Assembly: GCA_041394245.1 (NCBI GenBank)
Contig: JAWKIR010000002.1
Location: 1,674,001-1,738,000, forward strand
DNA: 64,000 nucleotides
Direction of reading: 5' to 3'
DNA from: Acidimicrobiales bacterium
GTDB lineage: Bacteria > Actinomycetota > Acidimicrobiia > Acidimicrobiales > Aldehydirespiratoraceae
A program made the position numbers and the translations under genes. Positions 43,723 through 51,830 of the stretch are shown piece by piece (the stretch's first letter is position 1; each line of letters begins with the position of its first letter). Under the pieces are notes generated by a model. That model searched no databases. It was not told the origin of the DNA and saw only the letters and a list, made by a program, of their open reading frames with translations.

Positions 43723-44562
43723 CTAGCGAAACGTGCGCGCCGTCAGCGCGGTGACGGCCTCGATGATCGGGGGCCAGGCCTGGTACACGAAGTCGTGTGA
43801 CATCCCGTCGATCACCAGGAGCTCGGCATCGGGCACGAGCTCGGCGGTTCGCCGCCCGCCGGACGGGTCGATGAGCGTGTCGTTCTCGCCGTGCACGACG
43901 AGCGCCGGCATCGTGAGCGCCGCGAGTGCGTCGGCTCGGTCGCCGCTGCGGACGACGGCATCGAACTGGCGCCCGGACCCGCCCGGAACCCACGACCGCT
44001 CGTAGCACGACAGGAAGTAGGCCCGCATCTGGTCCTCGTCGAACCAGTCGGGATTCGACCAGATCACGCGCGCCCGCACGTCCTGGTCGACCTGCTCCTC
44101 GATCGTCGCGGCGGGCTCCTGGGTGAGCGCGGCGATCGCTTCGGCGGTGGGTGCGCCGATGCCGGGCTCCCCCGTGGTCGACATGACCGAGACCAGTGCC
44201 CGTACCCGTTCCGGATGGTCGATGGCGGTCGCCTGGGCGATCATGCCGCCGAGCGAGACGCCGAGCACGACGGCATCGTCGACTCCGGCGTGGTCGAGTA
44301 CGGCGACCACGTCGTCGGCCATGTCGCTCAGGGTGTAGTCGTCGTCGGAAGCGGTCGTGGAGGACAACCCGGCATCACGATTGTCCATCCGGATCACGTG
44401 GAAACCCCGGCCCACGAACGCCTCACAGAACTCCTCGGGGAAGAGCAACAGCTGGTTGCCGAGGCCCGGAAGACAGATGAGCGTCGGGTCGTCGGGACTC
44501 CCGAAGGTCTCGTACTCGAGTTCGATCGCTTCGTTGCGGGCGCGTGGCATGAGATGAAGCAT
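43723..44562 (-). CDS. Alpha/beta hydrolase
   Basis: This 279-residue protein has the alpha/beta-hydrolase order: oxyanion loop LICLPGLGNQLLLF, MDNRDAGLSST, nucleophile elbow GVSLGGMIAQ (Ser near residue 104), an acid in VVHGENDTLIDP, and the catalytic His in GMSHDFVYQAWP. Its length and the RMDNRDAGLS motif are those of the large esterase/lactonase group near carboxylesterases and haloperoxidase-like hydrolases. An ATG four codons downstream (44550) is an equally plausible start. Substrate unknown. Confidence 0.88.
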   Translation of the reverse strand: MLHLMPRARNEAIELEYETFGSPDDPTLICLPGLGNQLLLFPEEFCEAFVGRGFHVIRMDNRDAGLSSTTASDDDYTLSDMADDVVAVLDHAGVDDAVVLGVSLGGMIAQATAIDHPERVRALVSVMSTTGEPGIGAPTAEAIAALTQEPAATIEEQVDQDVRARVIWSNPDWFDEDQMRAYFLSCYERSWVPGGSGRQFDAVVRSGDRADALAALTMPALVVHGENDTLIDPSGGRRTAELVPDAELLVIDGMSHDFVYQAWPPIIEAVTALTARTFR

Positions 44563-44609
44563 GCCCCCACCATCACAGTTTCTTCACGATCGGGTGCTCA
44601 CAATGGCTC

Positions 44610-44786
44610 ATGGCCCGCCAGCCCCCGACGACTCGACATCCGGCCCGACGCAGTCGCCTGGCTGCATCCGGCCTGACGGCGGCGGTGACGATCGCTGTCG
44701 TCCGGCTGATGGCCGCCGCAGATCCTGGTGATGACGGCGCCGCATCGGCGGGGCCACCGAGGATCGCGCAGGCGAATGTCTCTTGA
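44610..44786 (+). CDS. Small membrane protein upstream of apbE
   Basis: An open frame of 58 codons starts at an ATG (44610). The product has a strongly basic N-terminus (MARQPPTTRHPARRSRLA), one hydrophobic helix (SGLTAAVTIAVVRLMAAA) and a short polar tail. It is followed by the apbE start with an 11-base overlap, which suggests translational coupling. Nothing in the sequence gives a function. ApbE partners are usually FMN-carrying membrane proteins, but no FMN-attachment motif is present here. Confidence 0.5.
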   Translation: MARQPPTTRHPARRSRLAASGLTAAVTIAVVRLMAAADPGDDGAASAGPPRIAQANVS

Positions 44787-45702
44787 TCACCATCGTTCCG
44801 CAACGCTGCGGACCACCCGCCGGCCGGCGATGGGCGCCGCCGTGGAGATCACGACCGATGCGTCGGACGTCGCCGTCGACGCCGCGCTGGCGGTCGTCGC
44901 CGCGCTCGAGTGCCGCTGGTCGCGCTTTCTCCCACACAGCGAGCTCTCACAGCTGAATCGGGCGGACGGGCCCGCCGTGGCTCGACCGTCGACTGCCCGA
45001 GCGATCGAGATGGCCCTGGCCGGCACACAACTGACCCGCGGATGGTTCGACCCGACACGCGGCGCCGATGTCCGCGCCGCGGGCTACCGATGCACACACT
45101 CCTCCGGGTGGGGACTCCCGGAGCCGGCACCGACGCGCACCGGCCACGTCTCGTTCGACGGGGCGACAGGACTCGTGCACATCCCCGAGGGCGTCGAGTT
45201 CGATCTCGGCGGCGTCGCCAAGGGCCTGGCCGCCGACATCGCCGCCTCACTGCTGTCCGAGAGCCACGCGACGCACGTCGGTGTCGCCGTCGGCGGCGAC
45301 GTCCGGATCCGTTCCGACACCCGGGTGCTGGTCGAGATCGCGGCACCCGACGATGCTGTCGACGCGCCGGCGCTCATCGGCCTCTGCAACGGCGGGGTCG
45401 CAGTGTCGGGGCCGAGCCGGCGACGAACCGACGACGGCCGCCACCATCTCATCGACCCCTTCACAGCACGCCCGGCGGAGAACCCCCGATCGGCCGCGGT
45501 CGTCGCGGCAAGCGCGGCGGGAGCCGAGATGCTCGCCACTGCAGCGGCCATCGCGCCGCTCCAGGTTGCCGTCGAGATCATCGAGACGGTCGGCGCGACC
45601 GCATGGTTGGTGGAGACCGACGGCCGCTCGACCACTGTCGGCGAGCCAGACCGGTTCCTGATCGCCGGCGGATGGATGACCGACACCCACCGACCTGCAT
45701 GA
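44776..45702 (+). CDS. FAD:protein FMN transferase (ApbE family)
   Basis: This 308-residue protein has the family motifs in order: MGAAVEI at the start, FDPTRGADVRAAGY, EFDLGGVAKGLAAD, VAVGGDVRI, and the C-terminal HHLIDPFTARPAE. The Asp/Thr residues for magnesium binding lie near the end. It covalently attaches FMN to target proteins through a Thr or Ser. There is no clear signal peptide, so it may act in the cytosol. No obvious FMN-binding target protein is encoded in the window. Confidence 0.9.
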   Translation: MSLDHHRSATLRTTRRPAMGAAVEITTDASDVAVDAALAVVAALECRWSRFLPHSELSQLNRADGPAVARPSTARAIEMALAGTQLTRGWFDPTRGADVRAAGYRCTHSSGWGLPEPAPTRTGHVSFDGATGLVHIPEGVEFDLGGVAKGLAADIAASLLSESHATHVGVAVGGDVRIRSDTRVLVEIAAPDDAVDAPALIGLCNGGVAVSGPSRRRTDDGRHHLIDPFTARPAENPRSAAVVAASAAGAEMLATAAAIAPLQVAVEIIETVGATAWLVETDGRSTTVGEPDRFLIAGGWMTDTHRPA

Positions 45703-45796
45703 CTTCGTGGCCGCTGTGCTGCCGGCCGAGACCGCCCTCGTGCTCGTCCTCCGGCTCCGCGATGGCCGCCGCCCGTCGGCCGGCCGACGGAATCCG

Positions 45797-46636
45797 CTAC
45801 AGGGCGACGAGCGCAAGCGCACCCAGCGCGAGCGCGACGCCGACGAACTGGGCGCGTGAAACCCGTTCGTGGAGGAACACCCAGGCCAGCACGATGGTGC
45901 TGATCGGATAGAGCGACCCGAACACGGAGGCGATGGCGAGTTCGTCGCGGCGCAGCGCGACGAGCAGCAAGGCGTTGGCGAGCATCTCGGCGACGCCGGT
46001 GACGACCGCCAACCGTCTCGAGATCGGAGCCGTGGGCCACACCCGTCCCGTGGCCCGCCAGGCGATGATGCACACGACCGGCACCGAGACGACCCGTGCG
46101 ACCACGAGCGGCCACATCCCGGCTTCCTCGTGAGATTCGGCCAGCGCGATGAAGAACAACGAGAAGCCGATGCCGGCGGTGATCGCGAGCACCAGCGCGT
46201 CCCGCGGTGTCGACTCGCCTCGATGGTCGCCGGCATCACGGGTCACCAACACGATGGCGACCACGGCCACCACCAGTCCGACACCGGTGAGGGCCGACAC
46301 GTCCTGACCCTGGGCGACACCCACGATCGCCGGAATGCTCGCGCTGACCACGGCCGTCGTGGGTGCCACCACACTCATGACGCCCATCGACAGAGCGCGG
46401 TAGAAGCACATGAACGAGAAGGTGCCCGAGAGTCCGGCGATGACGCCGGCCACGACGTCGACCCGGACGACCTCGTCGGCCCCGACCACCACTGCGAGCA
46501 CGACCGCCATCAGCCCGCCGCAGATCTGGGCAACTGCCGTGACGCGAAAGGTCGAGTCGTGGCGTGTCGCCAAGCCTCCCCCGAAGTCGGACCCGCCGAT
46601 GATCAGCGCCGAGGCGAGCGCGAGGACCGCTGTCAT
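45797..46636 (-). CDS. EamA/DMT family transporter
   Basis: This 279-residue protein has ten predicted helices in two EamA-like repeats (about 1-135 and 140-279), for example ASALIIGGSDFGGGLATRHD and the second repeat's IGFSLFFIALAES. LYPISTIVLAWVFLHERVS is a typical end of the second repeat. DMT proteins export or import small metabolites. It is divergent from the thiamine operon across the riboswitch leader, so a thiamine role is possible but unproven. The substrate is unknown. Confidence 0.88.
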   Translation of the reverse strand: MTAVLALASALIIGGSDFGGGLATRHDSTFRVTAVAQICGGLMAVVLAVVVGADEVVRVDVVAGVIAGLSGTFSFMCFYRALSMGVMSVVAPTTAVVSASIPAIVGVAQGQDVSALTGVGLVVAVVAIVLVTRDAGDHRGESTPRDALVLAITAGIGFSLFFIALAESHEEAGMWPLVVARVVSVPVVCIIAWRATGRVWPTAPISRRLAVVTGVAEMLANALLLVALRRDELAIASVFGSLYPISTIVLAWVFLHERVSRAQFVGVALALGALALVAL

Positions 46637-46689
46637 CCGACAGAGGCTAGGGCCGCGGCCGGCACATAGAATGCCGTCGACAATCGAAT

Positions 46690-46779
46690 CGGGGAGCTCG
46701 GGGCAGCCGGGCTGAGAGGTCGACCAACCGCGTCGGCGACCCATCTGAACCTGATCTGGGTAATGCCAGCGGAGGAACC
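46690..46779 (+). promoter_or_regulatory. Thiamine pyrophosphate (TPP) riboswitch
   Basis: The conserved parts of a THI element are all visible: GGGGAGCTCGGGG in the first stem, the GGCTGAGAGG box with CUGAGA, ACCC before a second stem, TGAACCTGATCTGGGTAATG, and CCAGCGGAGGAA. The final GGAGGA is the ribosome binding site of thiB, five bases from its ATG, so TPP binding would hide it and stop translation. The downstream genes are a thiamine ABC transporter, which agrees. Confidence 0.95.
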
Positions 46780-47826
46780 ATGACTCGACCCATCCGTCTC
46801 CTCACGTCGTTGACGTGCATCGCACTGTTCACTGTCTCCTGCGGCGACGACGCCCGTTCGTCCGACTCCGGTGGCGACCAATCGGTGACCATCACACTGG
46901 TCACGCACGACTCGTTCGCGGTGCAGGACGCGCTGCTCGACGAGTTCACCGAACGCACCCGCATCACGGTCGAGGTCGTGACCGCCGGCGACACCGGACA
47001 GATGATCTCGCAGTCGATCCTCAGCGCCGGCGACCCTCTCGGCGATGTCATGTTCGGTGTCGACAACACCTTCCTGCAGCGGGCGCTCGACGCCGGACTC
47101 TTCATTCCCTACGAGGCGGAAGCGCTGGCCGACGTTGCCGACGAGTTCGTCATCGACGACCAGCACCGCGTCACCCCGATCGACTTCGGCGACGTGTGCG
47201 TGAACTACTGGACCGATGCGCTGCCGGGACCGGTGCCGACGTCGCTGGCCGATCTGATCGACCCCGTCAACGCGGGCCAGCTCGTCGTCCAGAGTCCGGA
47301 ATCGTCGTCGCCGGGACTCGCCTTCCTCCTGGCGACCATCGCCGGAACCGACGACTGGGAGCAGTTCTGGACGGATCTCCGGGCGAACGGCGTGCGCGTG
47401 ACCCCCGACTGGGAGTCCGCCTACTACGGCGAGTTCACCTCCGGCGGCGGCGACCGTTCCATGGTCGTGTCGTACGCGTCGAGCCCTCCCGTCGAGATGA
47501 TGTTCGCCGCCGAGCCGATCGACGAACCGCCGACGGGAGTCCTGCTCGACTCGTGCTATCGCCAGATCGAGTTCGCCGGCGTGCTTGCGGGCACCCCACA
47601 TCCCGAAGCGGCCGGTCAGGTCATCGAGTTCCTGTTGTCCGAGGAGTTCCAGAACGGCATCCCGGAAAGCATGTTCGTCTTCCCGGTCTCGGACCGCGCC
47701 GAGTTGCCCGAGACGTGGGCGGCCCACGCGCAGGTGGCCGAGAACCCCCTCATGCTCGATCCCGCCGAGGTCGAGGCCAACCGCGACGAGTGGATCGATC
47801 GATGGGTCGAGATCGTTCTCGGCTGA
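46780..47826 (+). CDS. thiB: Thiamine ABC transporter substrate-binding protein
   Basis: This 348-residue lipoprotein has a signal peptide ending in a lipobox-like TVSC at about residue 21. The mature part is a type II periplasmic binding fold with the thiamine-binding order ITLVTHDSFAV, GDPLGDVMFGVDN, TPIDFGDVCVNYW and a later VVSYASSPPVEMMF. It captures thiamine (or phosphates) outside the membrane. It is the first gene behind the TPP riboswitch and overlaps thiP by 25 bases. Confidence 0.94.
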   Translation: MTRPIRLLTSLTCIALFTVSCGDDARSSDSGGDQSVTITLVTHDSFAVQDALLDEFTERTRITVEVVTAGDTGQMISQSILSAGDPLGDVMFGVDNTFLQRALDAGLFIPYEAEALADVADEFVIDDQHRVTPIDFGDVCVNYWTDALPGPVPTSLADLIDPVNAGQLVVQSPESSSPGLAFLLATIAGTDDWEQFWTDLRANGVRVTPDWESAYYGEFTSGGGDRSMVVSYASSPPVEMMFAAEPIDEPPTGVLLDSCYRQIEFAGVLAGTPHPEAAGQVIEFLLSEEFQNGIPESMFVFPVSDRAELPETWAAHAQVAENPLMLDPAEVEANRDEWIDRWVEIVLG

Positions 47827-49412
47827 TCGCGGCGGCCGCCGTCGTCCCCGCTGCCTTCCTCGGCGTCTTCTTCGCGTTTCCGATCGCCACCGTCGTGTGG
47901 CGCGGGGCGGGCGACGAAGGTCTCGCGCCGCTGCGCGAACTCCTCGGTTCGGGTCGCACCCGCGACGCGATCTGGTTCACCGTCTGGCAGGCCGCGTTGT
48001 CCACCCTGTTGACGCTCGCCATCGCGCTCCCCGGAGCCGCCGCGGTCGCGCGCTCGAGCGCCCGGGCCCAACGCCGCCTCCGGGCGCTCGTCACCATCCC
48101 GTTCGTACTCCCGACGATCCTCGTCGCCGGCGCATTCAGCGAACTGTTCACCCGTTTCGGCCTCGACGACGGGACGATCCGTCTCCGCCACACCGTGTGG
48201 GCGATCCTCCTCGCCCATGTGTTCTTCAACTACGCGGTCGTCGTGCGCACGGTCGGATCGTTCTGGTCGGGTTTGGACGGCCGACTCGAGGAGCAGGCCC
48301 GGGTGCTCGGTGCCGGTCGCATCCGCACGTTCGTGGAGGTCACCCTCCCCCGTCTTCGGCCGGCGGTGGCGGCCGCCTCGGCCATCGTCTTCCTGTTCTC
48401 GTTCACCTCCTTCGGAGTGGTGCTCGTCCTCGGCGGACCACGGCGGGCGACCATCGAGACCGAGATCTACCGATACGCCGTGGTGCGCACCGACTTCGGG
48501 CCGGCCGCGACCCTTGCGGCGTTGCAGCTGGTGGCCGTCCTGGCGCTGGTCGCGCTCACCACCCGACTGGAACGGAGTCGACCTCTCACCCACGCGACGC
48601 CGCGCCGCAGCACCGTCGCCCGGTCGGGCGCGGGGCGGATGGCCAACGGCCTCGTCGTCGGCACCCTGCTCGGCCTGCCGATCGCCGTCGTCGTCGAACG
48701 GTCCCTGTCGGTCGGCGACCGCTACGGCTTCGACAACTATCGGGCCCTCGGCACACGTCTGACGATGCTCCCGGCACCGGCGACGACAGCGATCCGCAAC
48801 TCCCTCTTCGCGGCCACCGTGGCGACGGCGATCGCATTGGTGATCGGGGCCCTCGCCGCGCTGGTCGTGGTGCACGGCCGCGGCGCGCTGGGCCACGTGT
48901 TCGATCTCGGACTCACGCTGCCATTGGGCACGAGTGCCGTCACCATCGGCTTCGGGGTGCTGATCGCACTCGACCAGCCCCCGCTCGACCTCCGTTCGAG
49001 CTGGTGGATCGTGCCGATCGTGCACAGTCTCGTGGGCATCCCGTTCGTCGTCCGCACGATGGTGCCCGTGCTGCGCCGGATCGACCCGGCCCTCCGGGAT
49101 GCGGCCGCCGTCCTCGGAGCGTCGCCCCGACGCGTGCGCCGCGAGATCGACCTCCCGCTCGCCGGTCGGGGCATGCTCGTCGGCGCGTCGTTCGCCTTCG
49201 CCGTCTCGATGGGCGAGTTCGGGGCAACCGCGTTCATCCCCCGCCGGGCCGAGACCCTCACCGCGCCGCAGGCGTTGTTCCGCATGTTGTCGACGCCCGG
49301 CGAACTCGTGCGGGGCCAGGCGATGGCCCTCGCCGTGGTGCTGATGGTCGTGGTGGGTGCCGCCGTGTTCGCGATCGAATCGGCCCGCGGCACCGACGAG
49401 GGGACGTTCTGA
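47802..49412 (+). CDS. thiP: Thiamine ABC transporter permease
   Basis: This 536-residue membrane protein has two fused permease halves with about 12 helices. The EAA-type loops that contact the ATPase are EEQARVLGAGRIRTFVEVTLPRLRP in the first half and RDAAAVLGASPRRVRREIDLPLAG in the second. This tandem arrangement is that of ThiP. ATG 47802 (MGRDRSRL) lies inside thiB; no later ATG occurs before the first helix. Confidence 0.93.
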   Translation: MGRDRSRLIAAAAVVPAAFLGVFFAFPIATVVWRGAGDEGLAPLRELLGSGRTRDAIWFTVWQAALSTLLTLAIALPGAAAVARSSARAQRRLRALVTIPFVLPTILVAGAFSELFTRFGLDDGTIRLRHTVWAILLAHVFFNYAVVVRTVGSFWSGLDGRLEEQARVLGAGRIRTFVEVTLPRLRPAVAAASAIVFLFSFTSFGVVLVLGGPRRATIETEIYRYAVVRTDFGPAATLAALQLVAVLALVALTTRLERSRPLTHATPRRSTVARSGAGRMANGLVVGTLLGLPIAVVVERSLSVGDRYGFDNYRALGTRLTMLPAPATTAIRNSLFAATVATAIALVIGALAALVVVHGRGALGHVFDLGLTLPLGTSAVTIGFGVLIALDQPPLDLRSSWWIVPIVHSLVGIPFVVRTMVPVLRRIDPALRDAAAVLGASPRRVRREIDLPLAGRGMLVGASFAFAVSMGEFGATAFIPRRAETLTAPQALFRMLSTPGELVRGQAMALAVVLMVVVGAAVFAIESARGTDEGTF

Positions 49413-50359
49413 TGTGGGAGCTGCGCGATGCCGGGGTCGACTTCGGCCCGACACGGGCGCTCGACGACGTGTCGATCACGATCGCGCCCGGAGAGATCGT
49501 GGTGATCCTCGGCCCGAGTGGGTGCGGAAAATCGACCCTCCTGAGAGCGCTCGCCGGCCTCCAACCCCTCGACCGCGGCGGCGTGTGGATCGACGGTGTG
49601 GACGCGACGCACCGACCGCCGCATCAGCGCGGCATCGGGGTCATGTTCCAGGATCCGACCCTGTTTCCTCATCGCAGCGCGGGTCGCAACATAGCGTTCG
49701 GTCTGCGCATGGCCGGCCTCGATCGAGCAGCCCAGGAACGGCGAGTCGACGAGATGCTGGAGCTCGTGGGGCTTCCCGGTTTCGCCGACCGCACCATCGA
49801 CACCCTCTCCGGAGGCGAGGCCCAGCGCATCGCGCTGGCCCGGTCGTTGGCGCCGTCACCCCGGCTGCTCCTCCTCGACGAACCGCTCGCCGCGCTCGAC
49901 CGGGCGCTGCGCGACCGGCTGGCGGTCGAAATCCCCGCGGTGCTCCGGGCCACGGGCACCGCCGCGGTCCACGTCACCCACGACCACGACGAGGCGTTCG
50001 CGATCGCCGACCGGATCGCGGTGATGACCGCCGGTCGGCTGCTGCGGATCGCCGACCCCGCCGAACTCTTCGCCGACCCGCGCACCGAGCAGGTGGCCCG
50101 CTTCCTGGGGCACACCAACATCGTCGACGACTATCGCGTCGACGGGCGCTGCGTGATCCGACGCGACGCGGCGACCATCGACCCCGACGGCCAACTCGCA
50201 GCGACGGTCGTGGAGAACCGCTTCCGCGGCGATCACCACGACATCGTCGTCGACACCGCGCTGGGAGCACTGCGGTTCCGCCTCACCGAGACGGCCGCGC
50301 CGGGCTCGAAGGTCCGCCTTCGCATCGACCCCGACCGGGTGGCACGACTCGACGGCTGA
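49412..50359 (+). CDS. thiQ: Thiamine ABC transporter ATP-binding protein
   Basis: This 315-residue protein is a canonical ABC ATPase: Walker A GPSGCGKSTLL (about residues 34-44), Q-loop MFQDPTLFPH, signature LSGGEAQRIALARSL, Walker B LLLLDEPLAALD and H-loop HVTHDHDEA. After about residue 235 a C-terminal domain of roughly 80 residues with OB-like strands (LAATVVENRFRGDHHDI) resembles the TOBE domains of PotA/ThiQ-like importers. Its stop abuts the stop of the convergent GNAT gene with no gap. Confidence 0.95.
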   Translation: MWELRDAGVDFGPTRALDDVSITIAPGEIVVILGPSGCGKSTLLRALAGLQPLDRGGVWIDGVDATHRPPHQRGIGVMFQDPTLFPHRSAGRNIAFGLRMAGLDRAAQERRVDEMLELVGLPGFADRTIDTLSGGEAQRIALARSLAPSPRLLLLDEPLAALDRALRDRLAVEIPAVLRATGTAAVHVTHDHDEAFAIADRIAVMTAGRLLRIADPAELFADPRTEQVARFLGHTNIVDDYRVDGRCVIRRDAATIDPDGQLAATVVENRFRGDHHDIVVDTALGALRFRLTETAAPGSKVRLRIDPDRVARLDG

Positions 50360-50779
50360 TCACACCCGCCGCATCGGGGTGTGCGCAATGCCGTCCTCCA
50401 CGAACTCTGCACCGTCGATCGCGAATCCGCGGGCCGCGTACCAGTCCACGAGATGGGACTGGGCGTCGAGCACCCACGGTCCCGCGGTGGATGCCACCGC
50501 ATGGTCCACGAGCTCCGCCGCTCGCCCCTCTCCTCGCGCCGCGGGGGCGGTGACGACCCGACCGATCCGCCGGGAGTCGCCGTCGTCGAGCACACGGAGG
50601 TAGGCCACGATGCCCTCATCGGCGAACCAGATGTGGCGGGTGGCGGGCTCGACGTCGCGGCCGTCGAGGTCGCGATACGCACATGCCTGTTCGACGACGA
50701 ACACGTCGACGCGCAGCGCCATGATGTCGTGGAGTTCGAGCGTCGACAGCTCCCCGAACGCCCGGTCGAAGAGCTCCAC
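50360..50779 (-). CDS. GNAT family N-acetyltransferase (ElaA-like)
   Basis: From a GTG at 50779 the product has 139 residues. The ELHDIMALRVDVFVVEQACAYRDLDGRD segment is the characteristic ElaA-type start. GRVVTAPAARGEGRAAELVDHAVA is the acetyl-CoA-binding loop, and WYAARGFAIDGAEFVEDGIAH is the final strand-helix. It is a small cytosolic acetyltransferase whose substrate cannot be predicted. Confidence 0.88.
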   Translation of the reverse strand: MELFDRAFGELSTLELHDIMALRVDVFVVEQACAYRDLDGRDVEPATRHIWFADEGIVAYLRVLDDGDSRRIGRVVTAPAARGEGRAAELVDHAVASTAGPWVLDAQSHLVDWYAARGFAIDGAEFVEDGIAHTPMRRV

Positions 50780-50783
50780 CGCG

Positions 50784-51428
50784 CTACATCCGGTCGAGCA
50801 GCTCGCTCTTCTTGCGAGCGAATTCCTCTTCGGTGAGGACACCCTGGCGGCGAAGCTGGTCGAGCTTCTCGATCTGTTCGGGGATCGACGCCGTCGGCTC
50901 GGGCGGCGGCGCCCCGCCGCTCGCGGCCTGGCCGATCCGCTGCATCTTGCGATCCTCCAGGCCTTCGACCTGTCGATAGATCTCGTTCTGGACGAGGCTT
51001 GGCTTGCGGATGTCGGTGAAGGTCTGACGTCCGCCCTCGCCGGCCGACTCGATGCCGAGATCGCCTGCGCCGATCGCCCGCTCGAAGAGCGACTGGTTGA
51101 AGAACACCGTGTTGATGCGGTCGAGCGGGATCTCGATGCCCTTCTTGGAGATCACGCCGGTGCGGGAGATGACCCGTTCGTTGGTCACCACGAAGTTCGT
51201 CGTGGTCCAGGTCAGGTAGCGGATCCCGAACCAGCCGAGGGAACCGAGGACCCACAGGCCGACGAGGAACTTGAACCATCTCCACCACGAGTCGTTGATG
51301 AGCGCACCGAGGCCGAAGACGACGGCGACCGCGAGCAACGCTCCGGCCGGAGCGAGGAACCACCAGTGAGGGCGGAGATCGAGCACCAGGTCTTCGTCGT
51401 CGGTGAGGAGATGACGTGGGAAAGGCAT
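50784..51428 (-). CDS. PH-domain membrane protein with SHOCT tail
   Basis: This 214-residue protein has two helices near the N-terminus (about residues 20-42 and 48-66), a bacterial PH domain (TTNFVVTNERVISRTGVISKKGIEIPLDRINTVFF) and, after a Pro-rich linker, the short helical SHOCT motif IPEQIEKLDQLRRQGVLTEEEFARKKSELLDRM. SHOCT motifs often end oligomeric or membrane-associated proteins. The function is unknown. It precedes the GNAT gene by four bases. Confidence 0.85.
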   Translation of the reverse strand: MPFPRHLLTDDEDLVLDLRPHWWFLAPAGALLAVAVVFGLGALINDSWWRWFKFLVGLWVLGSLGWFGIRYLTWTTTNFVVTNERVISRTGVISKKGIEIPLDRINTVFFNQSLFERAIGAGDLGIESAGEGGRQTFTDIRKPSLVQNEIYRQVEGLEDRKMQRIGQAASGGAPPPEPTASIPEQIEKLDQLRRQGVLTEEEFARKKSELLDRM

Positions 51429-51447
51429 GTCGCGATCGTAGCCCTGC

Positions 51448-51792
51448 TCAGCCCCAGCCCCAGGCGTGGAGGGCATCGTCGTCGATTCCGAAGTGGTGGG
51501 CGATCTCGTGGACCACCGTCACCGTGATCTCCTCGATCAGCTCGTCGACGTCTGCGGAGATCTCGCAGAGCGGCAGACGGAACAGTGAGATGACATCGGG
51601 CATGACCATGCCGCCGTAGTCGTCGCGATCGGTCAGCGGGATCCCTTCGTAGAGGCCGAGCAGGTCCTCGGTCGGATGGCGGTCGTACGCCACGACGGCG
51701 ACGTTCTCCATCAGCCGACCGAACTCCTCGGGCAACGCGTCGAGAGCGTCGGCCACGTAGCGCTCGAACTCCCGTGCACTGACCGGATCCAC
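51448..51792 (-). CDS. Small zincin-like metallopeptidase
   Basis: This 114-residue protein carries HEIAHHFGIDDD, the H-E-x-x-H-x2-G-x2-D motif of the small metallopeptidase family often annotated as possibly acting with ribosomes or in cell cycle control. The N-terminus FERYVADALDALPEEF and the DVISLFRLPL segment are conserved in that family. Peptidase activity is expected but not demonstrated. The GTG start is at 51792, divergent from the helicase gene. Confidence 0.88.
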   Translation of the reverse strand: MDPVSAREFERYVADALDALPEEFGRLMENVAVVAYDRHPTEDLLGLYEGIPLTDRDDYGGMVMPDVISLFRLPLCEISADVDELIEEITVTVVHEIAHHFGIDDDALHAWGWG

Positions 51793-51830
51793 CCGGGAGA
51801 CACTAGCGATCGAATGGGTAGGGTTCGCCG

